A stretch of 34,345 bases of DNA from Lachnospiraceae bacterium. Its GTDB lineage: Bacteria; Bacillota; Clostridia; Lachnospirales; Lachnospiraceae. The DNA is taken from NCBI GenBank assembly GCA_024698715.1, contig JAILRA010000037.1, forward strand, positions 1-34,345, given 5' to 3'. The translations under genes and the position numbers were made by a program. A model generated the notes under the pieces. That model did no database searches. It saw nothing but the letters and a program-made list of their open reading frames with translations, and was not told the DNA's origin. Positions 1 through 8,419 of the stretch are shown here, in pieces (position 1 is the stretch's first letter; each line of letters opens with the position of its first letter).

Positions 1-1
1 T

Positions 2-57
2 CCTTTCGCTATTTGTTTGGCTTGAACAACCTCATTATAGCGGAAAGGTGATTTTTT
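2..57 (+). terminator. Probable rightward intrinsic terminator at the window edge
   Basis: Arms CCTTTCGCTAT (2-12) and ATAGCGGAAAGG (37-48) pair over 11 bp with one bulged G. Inside the loop, TTGTT (13-17) can pair with AACAA (25-29). A run of seven T (52-58) follows on the plus strand. This is the layout of a Rho-independent terminator for a plus-strand transcript that starts left of the window. The gene it would serve is not visible, so it could instead be part of a palindromic mobile-element end. Confidence 0.4.
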
Positions 58-75
58 TGTATAACACACACCGCG

Positions 76-136
76 CACCCGCATAGCGGGTGGTTTATAT
101 TTCGCACGCTTCGCGAGCTCAACAGGGTCACGACCC
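76..136. repeat. GC-rich cluster of short palindromes, possible REP-like or IS200-type end
   Basis: A perfect hairpin CACCCGC-ATA-GCGGGTG (76-92) is followed by a CG-rich stretch with GCTTCGCGAGC and by GGGTC-AC-GACCC (125-136). The block is clearly richer in G and C than the surrounding AT-rich spacers and contains no reading frame. Short GC-rich stem-loops of this kind are typical of REP elements and of IS200/IS605 ends recognised by Y1 transposases. No transposase is present in the window, so the mobile-element reading is inference. Confidence 0.35.
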
Positions 137-168
137 ATAATAAAAGGAGCACTTATTCAGTGCTCCTT
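137..168 (-). terminator. Terminator downstream of the pilin gene
   Basis: A perfect 10-bp stem, AAGGAGCACT (144-153) with AGTGCTCCTT (159-168), has a 5-nt loop. On the minus strand the stem is followed by a U-rich TTATTATG. It lies about 30 bp past the pilin stop codon, where a terminator is expected. Confidence 0.75.
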
Positions 169-199
169 CTATTCTATTGATTTACTATACTATATCAAA

Positions 200-607
200 T
201 TAGTTGCCTGACTTGATGCTTGAGTTACAGTAAACTGTGATAGCGTTGGAACCAGCGATTGATACATGGATACCAGCAGACTTACCAGCTTTTGATTTAA
301 GCTTGGAACCTTCTGTACCAACTGAGAATCCAAGGATATCTTCAACTGCTGCTTTGTAAGTAGAATCTGTACAGCAAGCAGAAACTGTTGTACCTGTCAT
401 TGTAATTCCGTGACCATCTTTAACTACGTCGGGATCAAGTGCAGCCGTTGTAAGAGCTGATCTGATTGAATCGCAGAGCTGAGTATCGGATGACTCATTT
501 GTCTTCTCGATGTACTTGATGAGCTGAGGTGCGATTACACCAACAAGAATAGCCATGATAGCGATAACGATGATAAGTTCAACTAAAGAGAAACCTTTGT
601 TTTTCAT
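200..607 (-). CDS. Type IV pilin-like protein (class III signal peptide)
   Basis: A 135-residue pilin or pseudopilin, the structural subunit of a type IV pilus. The N-terminus MKNKG|FSLVE is a textbook prepilin peptidase site: cleavage after G5, F6 as the methylated first residue, and E10 as the invariant Glu5 of the mature protein. A hydrophobic assembly helix runs to about residue 30. The remaining ~100 residues form a small head with four cysteines (C45, C78, C79, C127) that could form disulfides. A strong AGGAG lies 9 nt before the ATG. The gene follows pilB and pilC on the same strand but is 690 bp away, behind a terminator and its own likely promoter, so it is probably expressed separately and more strongly. 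No prepilin peptidase is in the window. It could be a major or a minor pilin; the sequence does not decide. Confidence 0.9.
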   Translation of the reverse strand: MKNKGFSLVELIIVIAIMAILVGVIAPQLIKYIEKTNESSDTQLCDSIRSALTTAALDPDVVKDGHGITMTGTTVSACCTDSTYKAAVEDILGFSVGTEGSKLKSKAGKSAGIHVSIAGSNAITVYCNSSIKSGN

Positions 608-661
608 TTTTTAAATCTCCTTTTAAAATTATTTTGTGACGTTTGTTTTTTCTGTAAGATT

Positions 662-690
662 ACTTTAACAAATTAAAAACAATTTGTAAA
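662..690 (-). promoter_or_regulatory. Possible promoter of the pilin gene
   Basis: On the minus strand TTTACA (685-690) and TAAAGT (662-667) are separated by exactly 17 nt, about 55 nt before the pilin start. Each matches the sigma-A consensus only moderately, and the region is so AT-rich that chance matches are common. Confidence 0.3.
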
Positions 691-869
691 CAAAAATTTA
701 TATATTTTTTATTTTTTTTGTTAATTTTGTACAAAGTTAATAACTATTTTCTGAGTAATTGTGTATAATATACAAGCAAAATTCCAAATTATAAACAAAC
801 TATGAATAAAATGTAATGAACTAAAATTTTTTATATTTACAAATGATTTTTGATCGCATTATTTTGGAT

Positions 870-938
870 TTTTTATCCCGATTTTTAATTTTTATCCCGA
901 AAATTTTTATTTTTTACTATTATTTTTCCGGATAAAAA
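870..938. repeat. Repeated 12-mer TTTTTATCCCGA in the pilin upstream spacer
   Basis: The spacer 608-1204 holds no gene. It is extremely AT-rich with long T runs. Within it TTTTTATCCCGA occurs at 870-881 and 889-900 (starts 19 bp apart). An inverted copy with one mismatch (TCCGGATAAAAA) lies at 927-938, and a shorter relative, TTTTTATCCAA, at 1085-1095. The repeats could be protein-binding sites or could fold as a weak hairpin. They lie about 260-330 bp upstream of the pilin start. Confidence 0.45.
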
Positions 939-1204
939 CACTGATTTTTTTAATTTTTTGTATTTTTAAACATCGAATTTTAAAAAATTATAATTTTTAA
1001 AGTTAAAATATGCTTTTTCAATTTTTTTATTTTTTTATTTTTCTTTGAATCCGCAATAAATATTTATTTATATTATAATCTCCATTTTTATCCAATGCAG
1101 ATATTCGATCTCTCTTCCATCACTATTACTGTTTATAATTCCCGCATCCATTCCCTCATACCCTTTTAGTTTCGGATTAAAGAATACATATTATGTAATA
1201 AATG

Positions 1205-1238
1205 AACCCCTCTTTAATATTTTTCTTAAAGAGGGGTT
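1205..1238 (-). terminator. Terminator of the pilB-pilC unit
   Basis: A perfect 13-bp stem, AACCCCTCTTTAA (1205-1217) with TTAAAGAGGGGTT (1226-1238), has an 8-nt loop. It lies about 60 bp past the pilC stop. On the minus strand it is followed by CATTTATT, a modest U tract. It separates pilBC from the pilin gene. Confidence 0.75.
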
Positions 1239-1296
1239 ATATATCAATTAACAAGAAAGATCATAATCCAATTCTTTCTTTATGTTTATTTTTTTC

Positions 1297-2508
1297 TCAG
1301 CCACCGAGCGCTTCGTACAGAGTGAACATAGGACTAAGAATAGCGAGAATAAGGAAACCAACGATAAATGCCATCGCGATAATGATTACGGGCTCCATCA
1401 GGGCCATCATGGATTCGGTAGCATTCTGAACGTCTTCCTCATAATATGTAGCAACGTTCTCAAGCATTGTTTCGATATTACCTGTCTCTTCACCGATAGA
1501 AGTCATATGTACAACCATTGGAGGGAACAGGCCGCTTGTCTTAAGCGGTCGCGATAGGACGACGCCTCGGGCGACTTGTTCTTTGGCTTCCTTCATGGCA
1601 TTTTTATAATTATTGTTATCCATGGACTTGGCCGTTATATCCAGCGCATCGATCATCGGAACACCGGCACCGAGAAGTGTTGTAAGTGTACGTCCGAGTT
1701 TTGCACAGGCTTTCTTTTGCTGAATGGGTCCGAGGACGGGGATTCTCAAAACAAGTCTGTCAATGATCTCTTTACCCATGGCGGATGCCTGGAATGCTTT
1801 GAAAGCTACAAATAAAAGTGCACCAACAATGAGGATCAACCACCAGAATCTCACGAAGAAATGTGAAATGTTTACAATAACCATTGTGATTGCAGGCATT
1901 TCCGCATCCAAACCTTCAAACATACCCATGAATCTGGGAATAACAAACGTCATCATCGCGAAGATAACACCGATCAAAACAAAGATCAATACTATAGGAT
2001 AAATTACTGCTTTTTTAACAGCTGCTTCAAGCTGTGCATCCTTCTCGAACTGAGTTGCCATTCTCGAGAATGATTTATCCAAAGAACCTGATGCCTCACC
2101 GGCTTCAACCATGTTGCAGAGCATTGAAGGGAATACGCCGTTTCTTTTTCTCATGGCAACCGCAAGCGGTTCACCTTTCGAAATATCATCATGAACTTCC
2201 TGGATAGCAAATTTCAAAGCTTTATTTTCAGTCTGTTCACCGAGCATCTGGAATGCTTCAACGATAGTAACACCTGCCTGAATGATAGAAACAAACTGAT
2301 GACAGAATACGGAGAAATCTCTGGCTCTAACTTTCTTACCGAAAGAAAAGTTAATTTTTCTGCCCAAACCACCTGCTTCCTCAATATTAAGAACAGTGTA
2401 CTTTTCCTGTTTCAGATTGGCTACTGCCATTTCTTTTGTTTTAGCTTCAACGTGACCTTTTTTCTTTTTACCGTCAGGACCGACGGCAGTGTAAACATAC
2501 TCAGCCAT
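1297..2508 (-). CDS. pilC: Type IV pilus inner-membrane platform protein PilC (GspF family)
   Basis: A polytopic membrane protein that forms the assembly platform on which the PilB motor acts during pilus extension. The 403 residues match the family length. Two T2SSF domains are visible, at about 66-189 and 270-392, each opening with the usual FCxQ(F/L)-like or LGRTL-like helix. Hydrophobic segments lie near 168-193, 221-237 and 373-397. The N-terminal ~50 residues (YVYTAVGPDGKKKKGHVEA) are the typical PilC/GspF leader. The gene starts 21 bp after pilB with a GGTGGG ribosome site, so the two form one operon. A GspF of a type II secretion or Com pseudopilus system is an alternative, but the PilT in this window favours a true retractable pilus. 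Confidence 0.92.
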   Translation of the reverse strand: MAEYVYTAVGPDGKKKKGHVEAKTKEMAVANLKQEKYTVLNIEEAGGLGRKINFSFGKKVRARDFSVFCHQFVSIIQAGVTIVEAFQMLGEQTENKALKFAIQEVHDDISKGEPLAVAMRKRNGVFPSMLCNMVEAGEASGSLDKSFSRMATQFEKDAQLEAAVKKAVIYPIVLIFVLIGVIFAMMTFVIPRFMGMFEGLDAEMPAITMVIVNISHFFVRFWWLILIVGALLFVAFKAFQASAMGKEIIDRLVLRIPVLGPIQQKKACAKLGRTLTTLLGAGVPMIDALDITAKSMDNNNYKNAMKEAKEQVARGVVLSRPLKTSGLFPPMVVHMTSIGEETGNIETMLENVATYYEEDVQNATESMMALMEPVIIIAMAFIVGFLILAILSPMFTLYEALGG

Positions 2509-2529
2509 TTTTTCCCACCTTTACTTTTT

Positions 2530-4239
2530 TTAACCTACTTCTTCGTCCATATCGTAAGCAACTCTTACCATTTCTTCGATGGATGTAATACCCTCTTTAA
2601 CATTTCTGGCACCTGCCATACGAAGAGTGTTCATACCTTCTCTTACTGCAACTTCCTGAATTTCATCAGCAGTTACTTTTTGATGGAGTATCTTACGAAT
2701 TCCCGAAGTTATCGGCATTATTTCGTAGATAGCCTTACGGCCTTTATATCCTTTGTTGCATTCATCGCAACCAACGGGATCATAGATGATAAGACTTTCG
2801 TTCTGAGGGATACCAAGGATTTCTTTCTCTCTGTCGGTAGCCTCATGAGGAGCTTTGCATTTCGGACAAAGTCTTCTTACAAGTCTCTGTGCAATGATAC
2901 CTACAACGGCATCACCTATAAGATAAGACTCAACACCCATGTCTATAAGACGGGTAATGGATGCAGATGTTGAGTTTGTATGCAGTGTAGAGATAACCAA
3001 GTGACCGGTGATAGACGCTTTTACAGCGATACCTGCAGTTTCACCGTCACGGATCTCACCGATCATGATAATGTCAGGGTCCTGACGAAGAATGGAACGA
3101 AGAGCCGATGCGAAAGTAAGTTCAGCCTTTACGTTAACCTGTACCTGGTTGACACCGGGTACGTTTGCTTCTACAGGGTCCTCAACAGTAATGATATTAA
3201 CTGTTTCTTTATTCAATTCATGCAATACCGTGTAACAGGTGGTTGATTTACCGGAACCGGTAGGACCCGTTACAAGGATGATTCCGTGAGGGTTGTGAGT
3301 GATCGAATCAAGTTTCTTTTCATCATCGGGATAAAGACCCAGATGCTTCTTTTCTCTGGTAAGACCTCTCTTCTTCGTCATACGCATTACGGTTTTCTCG
3401 CCGTAAACGGTAGGAAGGATTGAAACACGGACGTCGTATTCTTCTCCGTCTACGATACGGGTAAGACGACCGTCCTGAGGTTTACGTTTTTCGGAAATAT
3501 CAAGACCTGAAACGATTTTGATACGTGCAACCATTGCCGGAAGAACGTTTGAAGGATAAACGAATACTTCCTGCAAAACACCGTCGACTCTGAATCGAAC
3601 CCTGACCTTGTCTTCCATGGGCTCGATATGAATATCGGAAGAATCCATACGCACGGACTCGTCAAGGATCGTATTGACGATCTTTACGATAGGTGCATCG
3701 TTTAAGGATTCATCTTCTTCCTCTTCATCAAGGCTTCCGAATTCTCCGGCATGCTCCGCCTGGAACTGTTCAGCTGCCTCCATAGCCTGCTTTCTTCCGT
3801 AGATCTTATCAATATTCATATTGATAGCCGTACTGGAAGCATATACAGGTGTTACTTCCATGCCTGTTACTATCTGAACGTCATCGATAGCAGCAAGGTT
3901 CATGGGATCTGACATCGCAACCTTGATCTTGGAATAATCGTTCTCGTCATATCCAATCGGGAAAAGAACATCCTTACGCATAATATCTTCGCCGATCGTA
4001 TCGAGAAGCTGCTGGTCAGGCTTAAAATTCTTTAAATCAACTGATTCAATGCCTAACTGATCGCAGATAACCCCCGAGAACTGTTCCTCGGTTACAAGTC
4101 CCATACTGATAAGAACTTCACCGAGTTTGCCCTTCTGCTCTCTCTGAGCTTCGAGAGCCTGGCTTAACTGATCGTCGGTAATGTACCCTTTCTGTACCAA
4201 TAAATCACCGACACGAATTCTGTTACCAAAAATCGCCAT
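2530..4239 (-). CDS. pilB: Type IV pilus extension ATPase PilB (GspE family)
   Basis: A hexameric cytoplasmic ATPase that powers pilus assembly with PilC. The 569 residues show the full family architecture: an N-terminal MshEN/T2SSE_N domain (about 1-150), a Glu-rich linker near 170-180, then the motor domain. The Walker A motif GPTGSGKS is at 325-332, and the Walker B-like segment (DPDIIMIGEIRD) and His boxes follow. A zinc-binding tetracysteine is formed by C458/C461 and C491/C494. An AGGGG ribosome site lies 9 nt before the ATG. The gene starts about 100 bp after thiN on the same strand with no clear terminator between them, so readthrough from thiN is possible. The intact tetracysteine and MshEN domain separate it from PilT. 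Confidence 0.95.
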   Translation of the reverse strand: MAIFGNRIRVGDLLVQKGYITDDQLSQALEAQREQKGKLGEVLISMGLVTEEQFSGVICDQLGIESVDLKNFKPDQQLLDTIGEDIMRKDVLFPIGYDENDYSKIKVAMSDPMNLAAIDDVQIVTGMEVTPVYASSTAINMNIDKIYGRKQAMEAAEQFQAEHAGEFGSLDEEEEDESLNDAPIVKIVNTILDESVRMDSSDIHIEPMEDKVRVRFRVDGVLQEVFVYPSNVLPAMVARIKIVSGLDISEKRKPQDGRLTRIVDGEEYDVRVSILPTVYGEKTVMRMTKKRGLTREKKHLGLYPDDEKKLDSITHNPHGIILVTGPTGSGKSTTCYTVLHELNKETVNIITVEDPVEANVPGVNQVQVNVKAELTFASALRSILRQDPDIIMIGEIRDGETAGIAVKASITGHLVISTLHTNSTSASITRLIDMGVESYLIGDAVVGIIAQRLVRRLCPKCKAPHEATDREKEILGIPQNESLIIYDPVGCDECNKGYKGRKAIYEIMPITSGIRKILHQKVTADEIQEVAVREGMNTLRMAGARNVKEGITSIEEMVRVAYDMDEEVG

Positions 4240-4340
4240 ATTAAAATACCCCTAATCGAATTTGTATGAATAAGCATGAACACGCACACTCATACACCAA
4301 TATATTATTACATAATATTGATTATAAATAAACACTTTTT

Positions 4341-4982
4341 TTATTTTTTTATAAATTGTTTATATATCACCTTAACCAGCAGTAAATTACCGTTTTCAAC
4401 CCTCACGTGTGCGGTCTTTCCTTTTATTACCTCGTTACTTATCCCATATTGAAAACCGGATTTGATCGAAGCATTTTCAAGCGGATATTTGGCATCTTCG
4501 ATGTAAATACCATCAACCACATCGCTTAACGCCAAAATTGAAAAGAAAGAATATTTATCCTCTATGGCAACCCCTTTATCTCCGACAATGCTGATCTCCG
4601 AATAATCGTCCAGTATAAATCCGTCGAGACCCTTTTTCTTTAACGAAACAAGCAGATAAAGATTCCCGAGAGTATGGTCCATTCTCTCACCGATGCATCC
4701 CAAAAACATAAAATCCCTATACCCGCGCGCTATACATTCATTAAGAGCATGGCAGGTATCGGTATCATCTTTTTCACAGGGTAAAACTATGGTTTCGATA
4801 TCCGTTTCGGGTTTTTCATGCGAATCAAAATCACCGACTATCAGATTCGGTTCCTTTCCTATTCCGGAAACATGTTTGAGTCCCCCGTCGCAAAATACCA
4901 TATAGTCATCGTCTTTTAAATATTCTTTAACTGTTTCATAATCATTTATCTCGGCACTGCCGACAATTACACATCTGTTCAT
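4341..4982 (-). CDS. thiN: Thiamine pyrophosphokinase
   Basis: Transfers pyrophosphate from ATP to thiamine to make thiamine diphosphate, a cytoplasmic cofactor-salvage step. The 213 residues are normal for the family. Visible motifs are CDGGLKH (31-37), VGDFDSH (49-55), the acidic KDDTDT cluster (71-76) and GERMDHTLGN (98-107), which together form the thiamine and Mg-ATP site. The C-terminal ~80 residues fit the vitamin-B1-binding beta domain but are less conserved. The gene follows birA by 19 bp and is probably co-transcribed with it. Both act in B-vitamin cofactor use. It has no link to the pilus genes downstream beyond shared direction. Confidence 0.9.
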   Translation of the reverse strand: MNRCVIVGSAEINDYETVKEYLKDDDYMVFCDGGLKHVSGIGKEPNLIVGDFDSHEKPETDIETIVLPCEKDDTDTCHALNECIARGYRDFMFLGCIGERMDHTLGNLYLLVSLKKKGLDGFILDDYSEISIVGDKGVAIEDKYSFFSILALSDVVDGIYIEDAKYPLENASIKSGFQYGISNEVIKGKTAHVRVENGNLLLVKVIYKQFIKK

Positions 4983-5001
4983 AAAAATACCAATCCGATC
5001 A

Positions 5002-5838
5002 TCAATTAAAAATCAGGCTTATCTCTCCGGAATCAAACCGCAGGCTGTCTCCATCCTTATTTTCCAATATAAGCGCTCCGTTTGAATCAAAATCTTTCAC
5101 CCGCCCTTTGGCTACAGGACCTTTTGCGTCATACAGTTCAGCATTGTTTCCGAGAACTATCGACGAGTTTTTATATTCTTCCATATACGGCTCAAGTTCA
5201 TTGTTTTCAAAGAAACATGATAAACCGTTAATGATCCCGACAGCCAGATCATCATAAATATCAGTATTCAGACTTTCATCATACTCAATCTGTTTTTTTG
5301 ACATCCGCTCGGAATTCATATCATCATTATTCGTATCCCATCCAGCCATCAGGGACCCGGCTTTGTCTTTAATATCTTCGGGAAAGATTTGAGTGGACAG
5401 ATTTATTCCGATGCCGACAATGATAACATTACTGTCATTTCCGTATGTTCCTTTAAGCAAACACTCGCAAAGTATCCCGCAAACTTTTTTCTTATTATAA
5501 TACAGATCGTTGACCCACTTGATACCGCATTCCAATCCAAGCGCAGCCTGAATCGCTCTTTTAACGATCACAGCCGAAGCAACAGTTACTTTCAGATCAT
5601 CTTCAGCAGCGAGTTCCGAAAAATGGGAATACGTCAAATAAATACCCGTATCTTTCGGAGAGTAGAATTCTCTTCCTTTTCTTCCTTTTCCGGCAGTCTG
5701 TTTCTTTGAAATCAGAACAAAATCTTCTTTTGCACCTTTAGAAACCCTTCTTTTTGCCTCTTCATTGGTTGAATCGACTGTTTCAAGAATTTCAGTATAT
5801 ATATTAACGGATTTATTGATTAATTCCTGATCATACAT
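5002..5838 (-). CDS. birA: Biotin-[acetyl-CoA carboxylase] ligase, class I (no DNA-binding domain)
   Basis: Activates biotin to biotinyl-AMP and attaches it to a lysine of biotin carboxyl carrier proteins. The 278 residues begin directly with the catalytic BPL_LplA_LipB fold. The biotin/ATP loop GKGRKGR is at 50-56, KWVNDL at 107-112 (usual form KWPNDL), and a lysine at 118 sits in the KKKVCGIL segment. A C-terminal SH3-like domain ends the protein. There is no N-terminal winged helix, so unlike E. coli BirA it should not repress transcription. A low-complexity polar insert lies around 158-185. An AAGGAAGT ribosome site lies upstream of the ATG. The gene leads into thiN. Confidence 0.9.
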   Translation of the reverse strand: MYDQELINKSVNIYTEILETVDSTNEEAKRRVSKGAKEDFVLISKKQTAGKGRKGREFYSPKDTGIYLTYSHFSELAAEDDLKVTVASAVIVKRAIQAALGLECGIKWVNDLYYNKKKVCGILCECLLKGTYGNDSNVIIVGIGINLSTQIFPEDIKDKAGSLMAGWDTNNDDMNSERMSKKQIEYDESLNTDIYDDLAVGIINGLSCFFENNELEPYMEEYKNSSIVLGNNAELYDAKGPVAKGRVKDFDSNGALILENKDGDSLRFDSGEISLIFN

Positions 5839-5909
5839 TGACCAATACTTCCTTTTTATGAATTTTCAGCGTTGTAAAATCAATAATAATTTCAATATAT
5901 TCTACTATC

Positions 5910-5937
5910 ATTATAGATATTATTGCAAACAAAACAA
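5910..5937 (-). promoter_or_regulatory. Possible promoter for birA-thiN
   Basis: On the minus strand TTGTTT (5932-5937) and a perfect TATAAT (5910-5915) are 16 nt apart in the dprA-birA gap. The -10 is strong and the -35 weak. Confidence 0.4.
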
Positions 5938-5948
5938 AAGATTTAGCA

Positions 5949-7202
5949 TCAATTTGCGAAATACTTGTTTCCTCGTTTTTTTATTCTTCCTTCGGTTTCT
6001 AGATCGATAAGCGCTACACTCATATCTTCTATTGTAAATTCTTCATTAAACATAAGATACAGGCCATCCAGCGACATATCATTATATGAAAGTGCGGAAA
6101 TTATCCTTTCGGCCAGACTTTCTTTTACGGAAACGTATGTTTTTCCAATCGATCCTTTTTTATCAGTATTTTTAACTTGTAAATCTGCATTCCCGGACGT
6201 TACTGTTTCCTTAAATTCTGAAGTTTGTACATTATTTATCTTATTCTTTTTAAATATCTCCCTCAATTCTTCCAAAACCGCATTCGGATCTACCGCAACT
6301 CCCGCCCCTGAAGCGATCAGATTATTGCATCCGTCAGAAAGAGCGTCCGTAATCCTTCCGGGAACCGCATATACTTCTCTTCCCTGTTCAAGAGCCTGTG
6401 TAACTGTAATGTAAGTCCCGCTTCTTTTTCTCGCTTCTACAACCAGAACTATATCCGAAAGCCCGGAGATTATTCTGTTTCTTGACGGAAAATACTGTCT
6501 TAAAGGCTGCGTGCCCGGTTCAAATTCGCTCAAAAGACCTCCGTTTATAAGTATATCATTAAAAATATCATCGTTTTCTTTCGGATATATGACATCAACT
6601 CCACATCCCAGAACCCCGAAAGTTGAACCTCCGGCCTTGATCGAATTTCTTTGGGCAATACCATCTATTCCTCTCGCCAGTCCGCTTATGATCTGCACAC
6701 CCGATATACTTAATTCTTTTGCAAACATTGTCGCTGTCTTTTCTCCGTAGGGTGAACACTCCCTTGCCCCTATTATCGAAACGCAGGGTTTATCCTCTTT
6801 CGGTACTCTCCCTTTATAGTATAAGATCATCGGAGGATCCGGAATATCCAATAGCCTTTTCGGATAGTCATCCATAAAAACACCGGTCCATTTAATATCT
6901 TTAGATATGATTTCATCATAAAACATTTTTGCTTCTTCAATCAGGATATTTTCTTTATCTCTCGCTTTATTCAGAATCTTTATCACTGCAGCGATCTCAG
7001 CATCATTAAAATTTAGCAAAAGCATATTTTCCGGGCATTCATCGGAAGGCATGCCAAAACCTTTAAACAACAACTGATCCGGGTCTATTTCAAATATTGC
7101 CCTGCAGTTTTTAAATAGTTTACATAACTTCAATGCCAGTCTGTTTGTTAATCCCGATTTTTTTAATATATATAAATAAATGTCATCATTTTCAATCTTC
7201 AT
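5949..7202 (-). CDS. dprA: DNA-processing protein DprA
   Basis: Binds incoming single-stranded DNA and loads RecA during natural transformation; it is also widespread in bacteria without proven competence. The 417 residues contain an N-terminal helical (SAM-like) region to about 95, then the Rossmann-like DNA_processg_A core (about 100-310). The core includes GARECSPYG (145-153), SGLARGIDGIAQ (173-184) and GVLGCGVDVIYP (196-207). A poorly conserved linker follows, and then a C-terminal winged-helix domain (about 360-417). AAAGGATG precedes the ATG. It diverges from mnmA. The nearby comM, pilB, pilC and pilT make a role in DNA uptake plausible. Confidence 0.93.
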   Translation of the reverse strand: MKIENDDIYLYILKKSGLTNRLALKLCKLFKNCRAIFEIDPDQLLFKGFGMPSDECPENMLLLNFNDAEIAAVIKILNKARDKENILIEEAKMFYDEIISKDIKWTGVFMDDYPKRLLDIPDPPMILYYKGRVPKEDKPCVSIIGARECSPYGEKTATMFAKELSISGVQIISGLARGIDGIAQRNSIKAGGSTFGVLGCGVDVIYPKENDDIFNDILINGGLLSEFEPGTQPLRQYFPSRNRIISGLSDIVLVVEARKRSGTYITVTQALEQGREVYAVPGRITDALSDGCNNLIASGAGVAVDPNAVLEELREIFKKNKINNVQTSEFKETVTSGNADLQVKNTDKKGSIGKTYVSVKESLAERIISALSYNDMSLDGLYLMFNEEFTIEDMSVALIDLETEGRIKKRGNKYFAN

Positions 7203-7233
7203 TTTTCATCCTTTCTTTTATTATCTGTTCGGA

Positions 7234-7262
7234 TTGCTTTATATACTTATTCGAATTATAAT
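7234..7262 (+). promoter_or_regulatory. Likely promoter of mnmA
   Basis: TTGCTT (7234-7239) and a perfect TATAAT (7257-7262) are separated by 17 nt, about 28 nt before the mnmA start codon. Confidence 0.55.
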
Positions 7263-7289
7263 TTGTAGAGAAATAACGAGGTTACGATA

Positions 7290-8369
7290 ATGGAAAAAGT
7301 ATTAGTCGGATTATCAGGAGGCGTGGACAGTGCCGTTTGCGCTTATCTTTTAAAGCAGCAGGGTTACGATGTTGTCGGTGTTACATTAAGAACATGGCTT
7401 AATTCCGAAACCGAAGTAAGCAAATGCTGCGAGCTTGAAGACGCTGCCGATATCGCAAAGAAAATAGGTATTCCTTTCCACATCCACAATGTGGGAAGTC
7501 TTTTTTGCAGTTATGTCACTACCCCTTTCGTTTCCGACTATATTCACGGTCTCACTCCGAGCCCTTGTGTCGAATGTAACCGGCATGTCAAATGGGAAGG
7601 TCTCATTTATCTGACACATGTCTTCAATGCCGATCTTGTTGCTACAGGTCATTACGCCAATATTATCAAACTGGAAAACGGACGCTACACCGTCAAGCAG
7701 TCCGAAGGTTCAAAAGACCAGACTTATATGCTTTACCGTCTTTCACAGGAACAGCTCTCCAAAACCATCATGCCTCTCGGAAATATGTCAAAAGACAGAG
7801 TTCGCGAAATTGCATCGGAAGCAGGATTGCATGTTGCTCAGAAACCCGATTCACAGGAAATCTGTTTTGTTGCAGACGGATGCTACGCGGATTATGTTGA
7901 AAGTCATGCAAAAGAATATGGTTTCGATTCCTTATTAAAAGGAGAAGGAAATTTTGTTGACGAGGAAGGAAACATTCTCGGCAGACATAAAGGCATAATC
8001 AATTACACCATAGGCCAGAGAAAGGGACTCGGTATCGCCTTCGGTCATCCTGTATTTGTAAAAGAAATAAGACCGGAGACTAACGAAGTCGTACTCAGTG
8101 AAGACGAAGCGCTTTACACAAAAGAAGTATATTGCAATCGCCTTAATTTCCTCAGCATTCCCGGATTATCAACGAACGAAGAAATCCGCGCAAACGTAAG
8201 AATACGTTATCGTCACAAAGGTGAAAATGCTACTCTCCGATTAACAGATAATGATACTGTTCTCATATCATTCGAAAACGCAGTCCGTGCATCAACTCCC
8301 GGGCAGTCCGCAGTCTTCTACGACGAAGAAGGATGTGTTATAGGCGGCGGAGTCATAATAAAGCGATAG
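7290..8369 (+). CDS. mnmA: tRNA-specific 2-thiouridylase MnmA
   Basis: Makes 2-thiouridine at wobble position 34 of Lys, Glu and Gln tRNAs by activating the base with ATP and transferring sulfur. The 359 residues carry the PP-loop GLSGGVDS (7-14), SPCVECN (91-97), ATGHYA (118-123), KDQTYML (142-148), QKPDSQEICF (184-193) and the HKGIINYTIGQRKG segment, all family hallmarks. C96 and C192 match the catalytic pair of E. coli MnmA (C102, C199). C93 sits where E. coli has Asp99, giving a CxxC plus a distant Cys. GAGG precedes the ATG. It is the only plus-strand gene in the first 24 kb, apparently monocistronic and convergent with comM. Confidence 0.95.
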   Translation: MEKVLVGLSGGVDSAVCAYLLKQQGYDVVGVTLRTWLNSETEVSKCCELEDAADIAKKIGIPFHIHNVGSLFCSYVTTPFVSDYIHGLTPSPCVECNRHVKWEGLIYLTHVFNADLVATGHYANIIKLENGRYTVKQSEGSKDQTYMLYRLSQEQLSKTIMPLGNMSKDRVREIASEAGLHVAQKPDSQEICFVADGCYADYVESHAKEYGFDSLLKGEGNFVDEEGNILGRHKGIINYTIGQRKGLGIAFGHPVFVKEIRPETNEVVLSEDEALYTKEVYCNRLNFLSIPGLSTNEEIRANVRIRYRHKGENATLRLTDNDTVLISFENAVRASTPGQSAVFYDEEGCVIGGGVIIKR

Positions 8370-8419
8370 AATTCCCATTAAATCAACACGCATACCTTGT
8401 TTAATACCGAATACCGATC

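Noticed and set aside
1202-1429. Plus-strand open frame over the pilC terminator and 3' end
   Set aside because: It is antisense to pilC, begins inside the terminator and has no recognisable protein features.
2191-2973. 260-codon plus-strand frame opposite pilC and pilB
   Set aside because: It spans two real minus-strand genes, has no ribosome site and its sequence is a complement artefact.
4240-4340. Separate pilB promoter with TATAAT at 4321-4326 on the minus strand
   Set aside because: The region 16-18 nt upstream is an A tract with no -35 resemblance, so the match is probably chance.
8370-8419. Shared terminator between convergent mnmA and comM
   Set aside because: I found no stem of useful length followed by a T run in these 50 bp.
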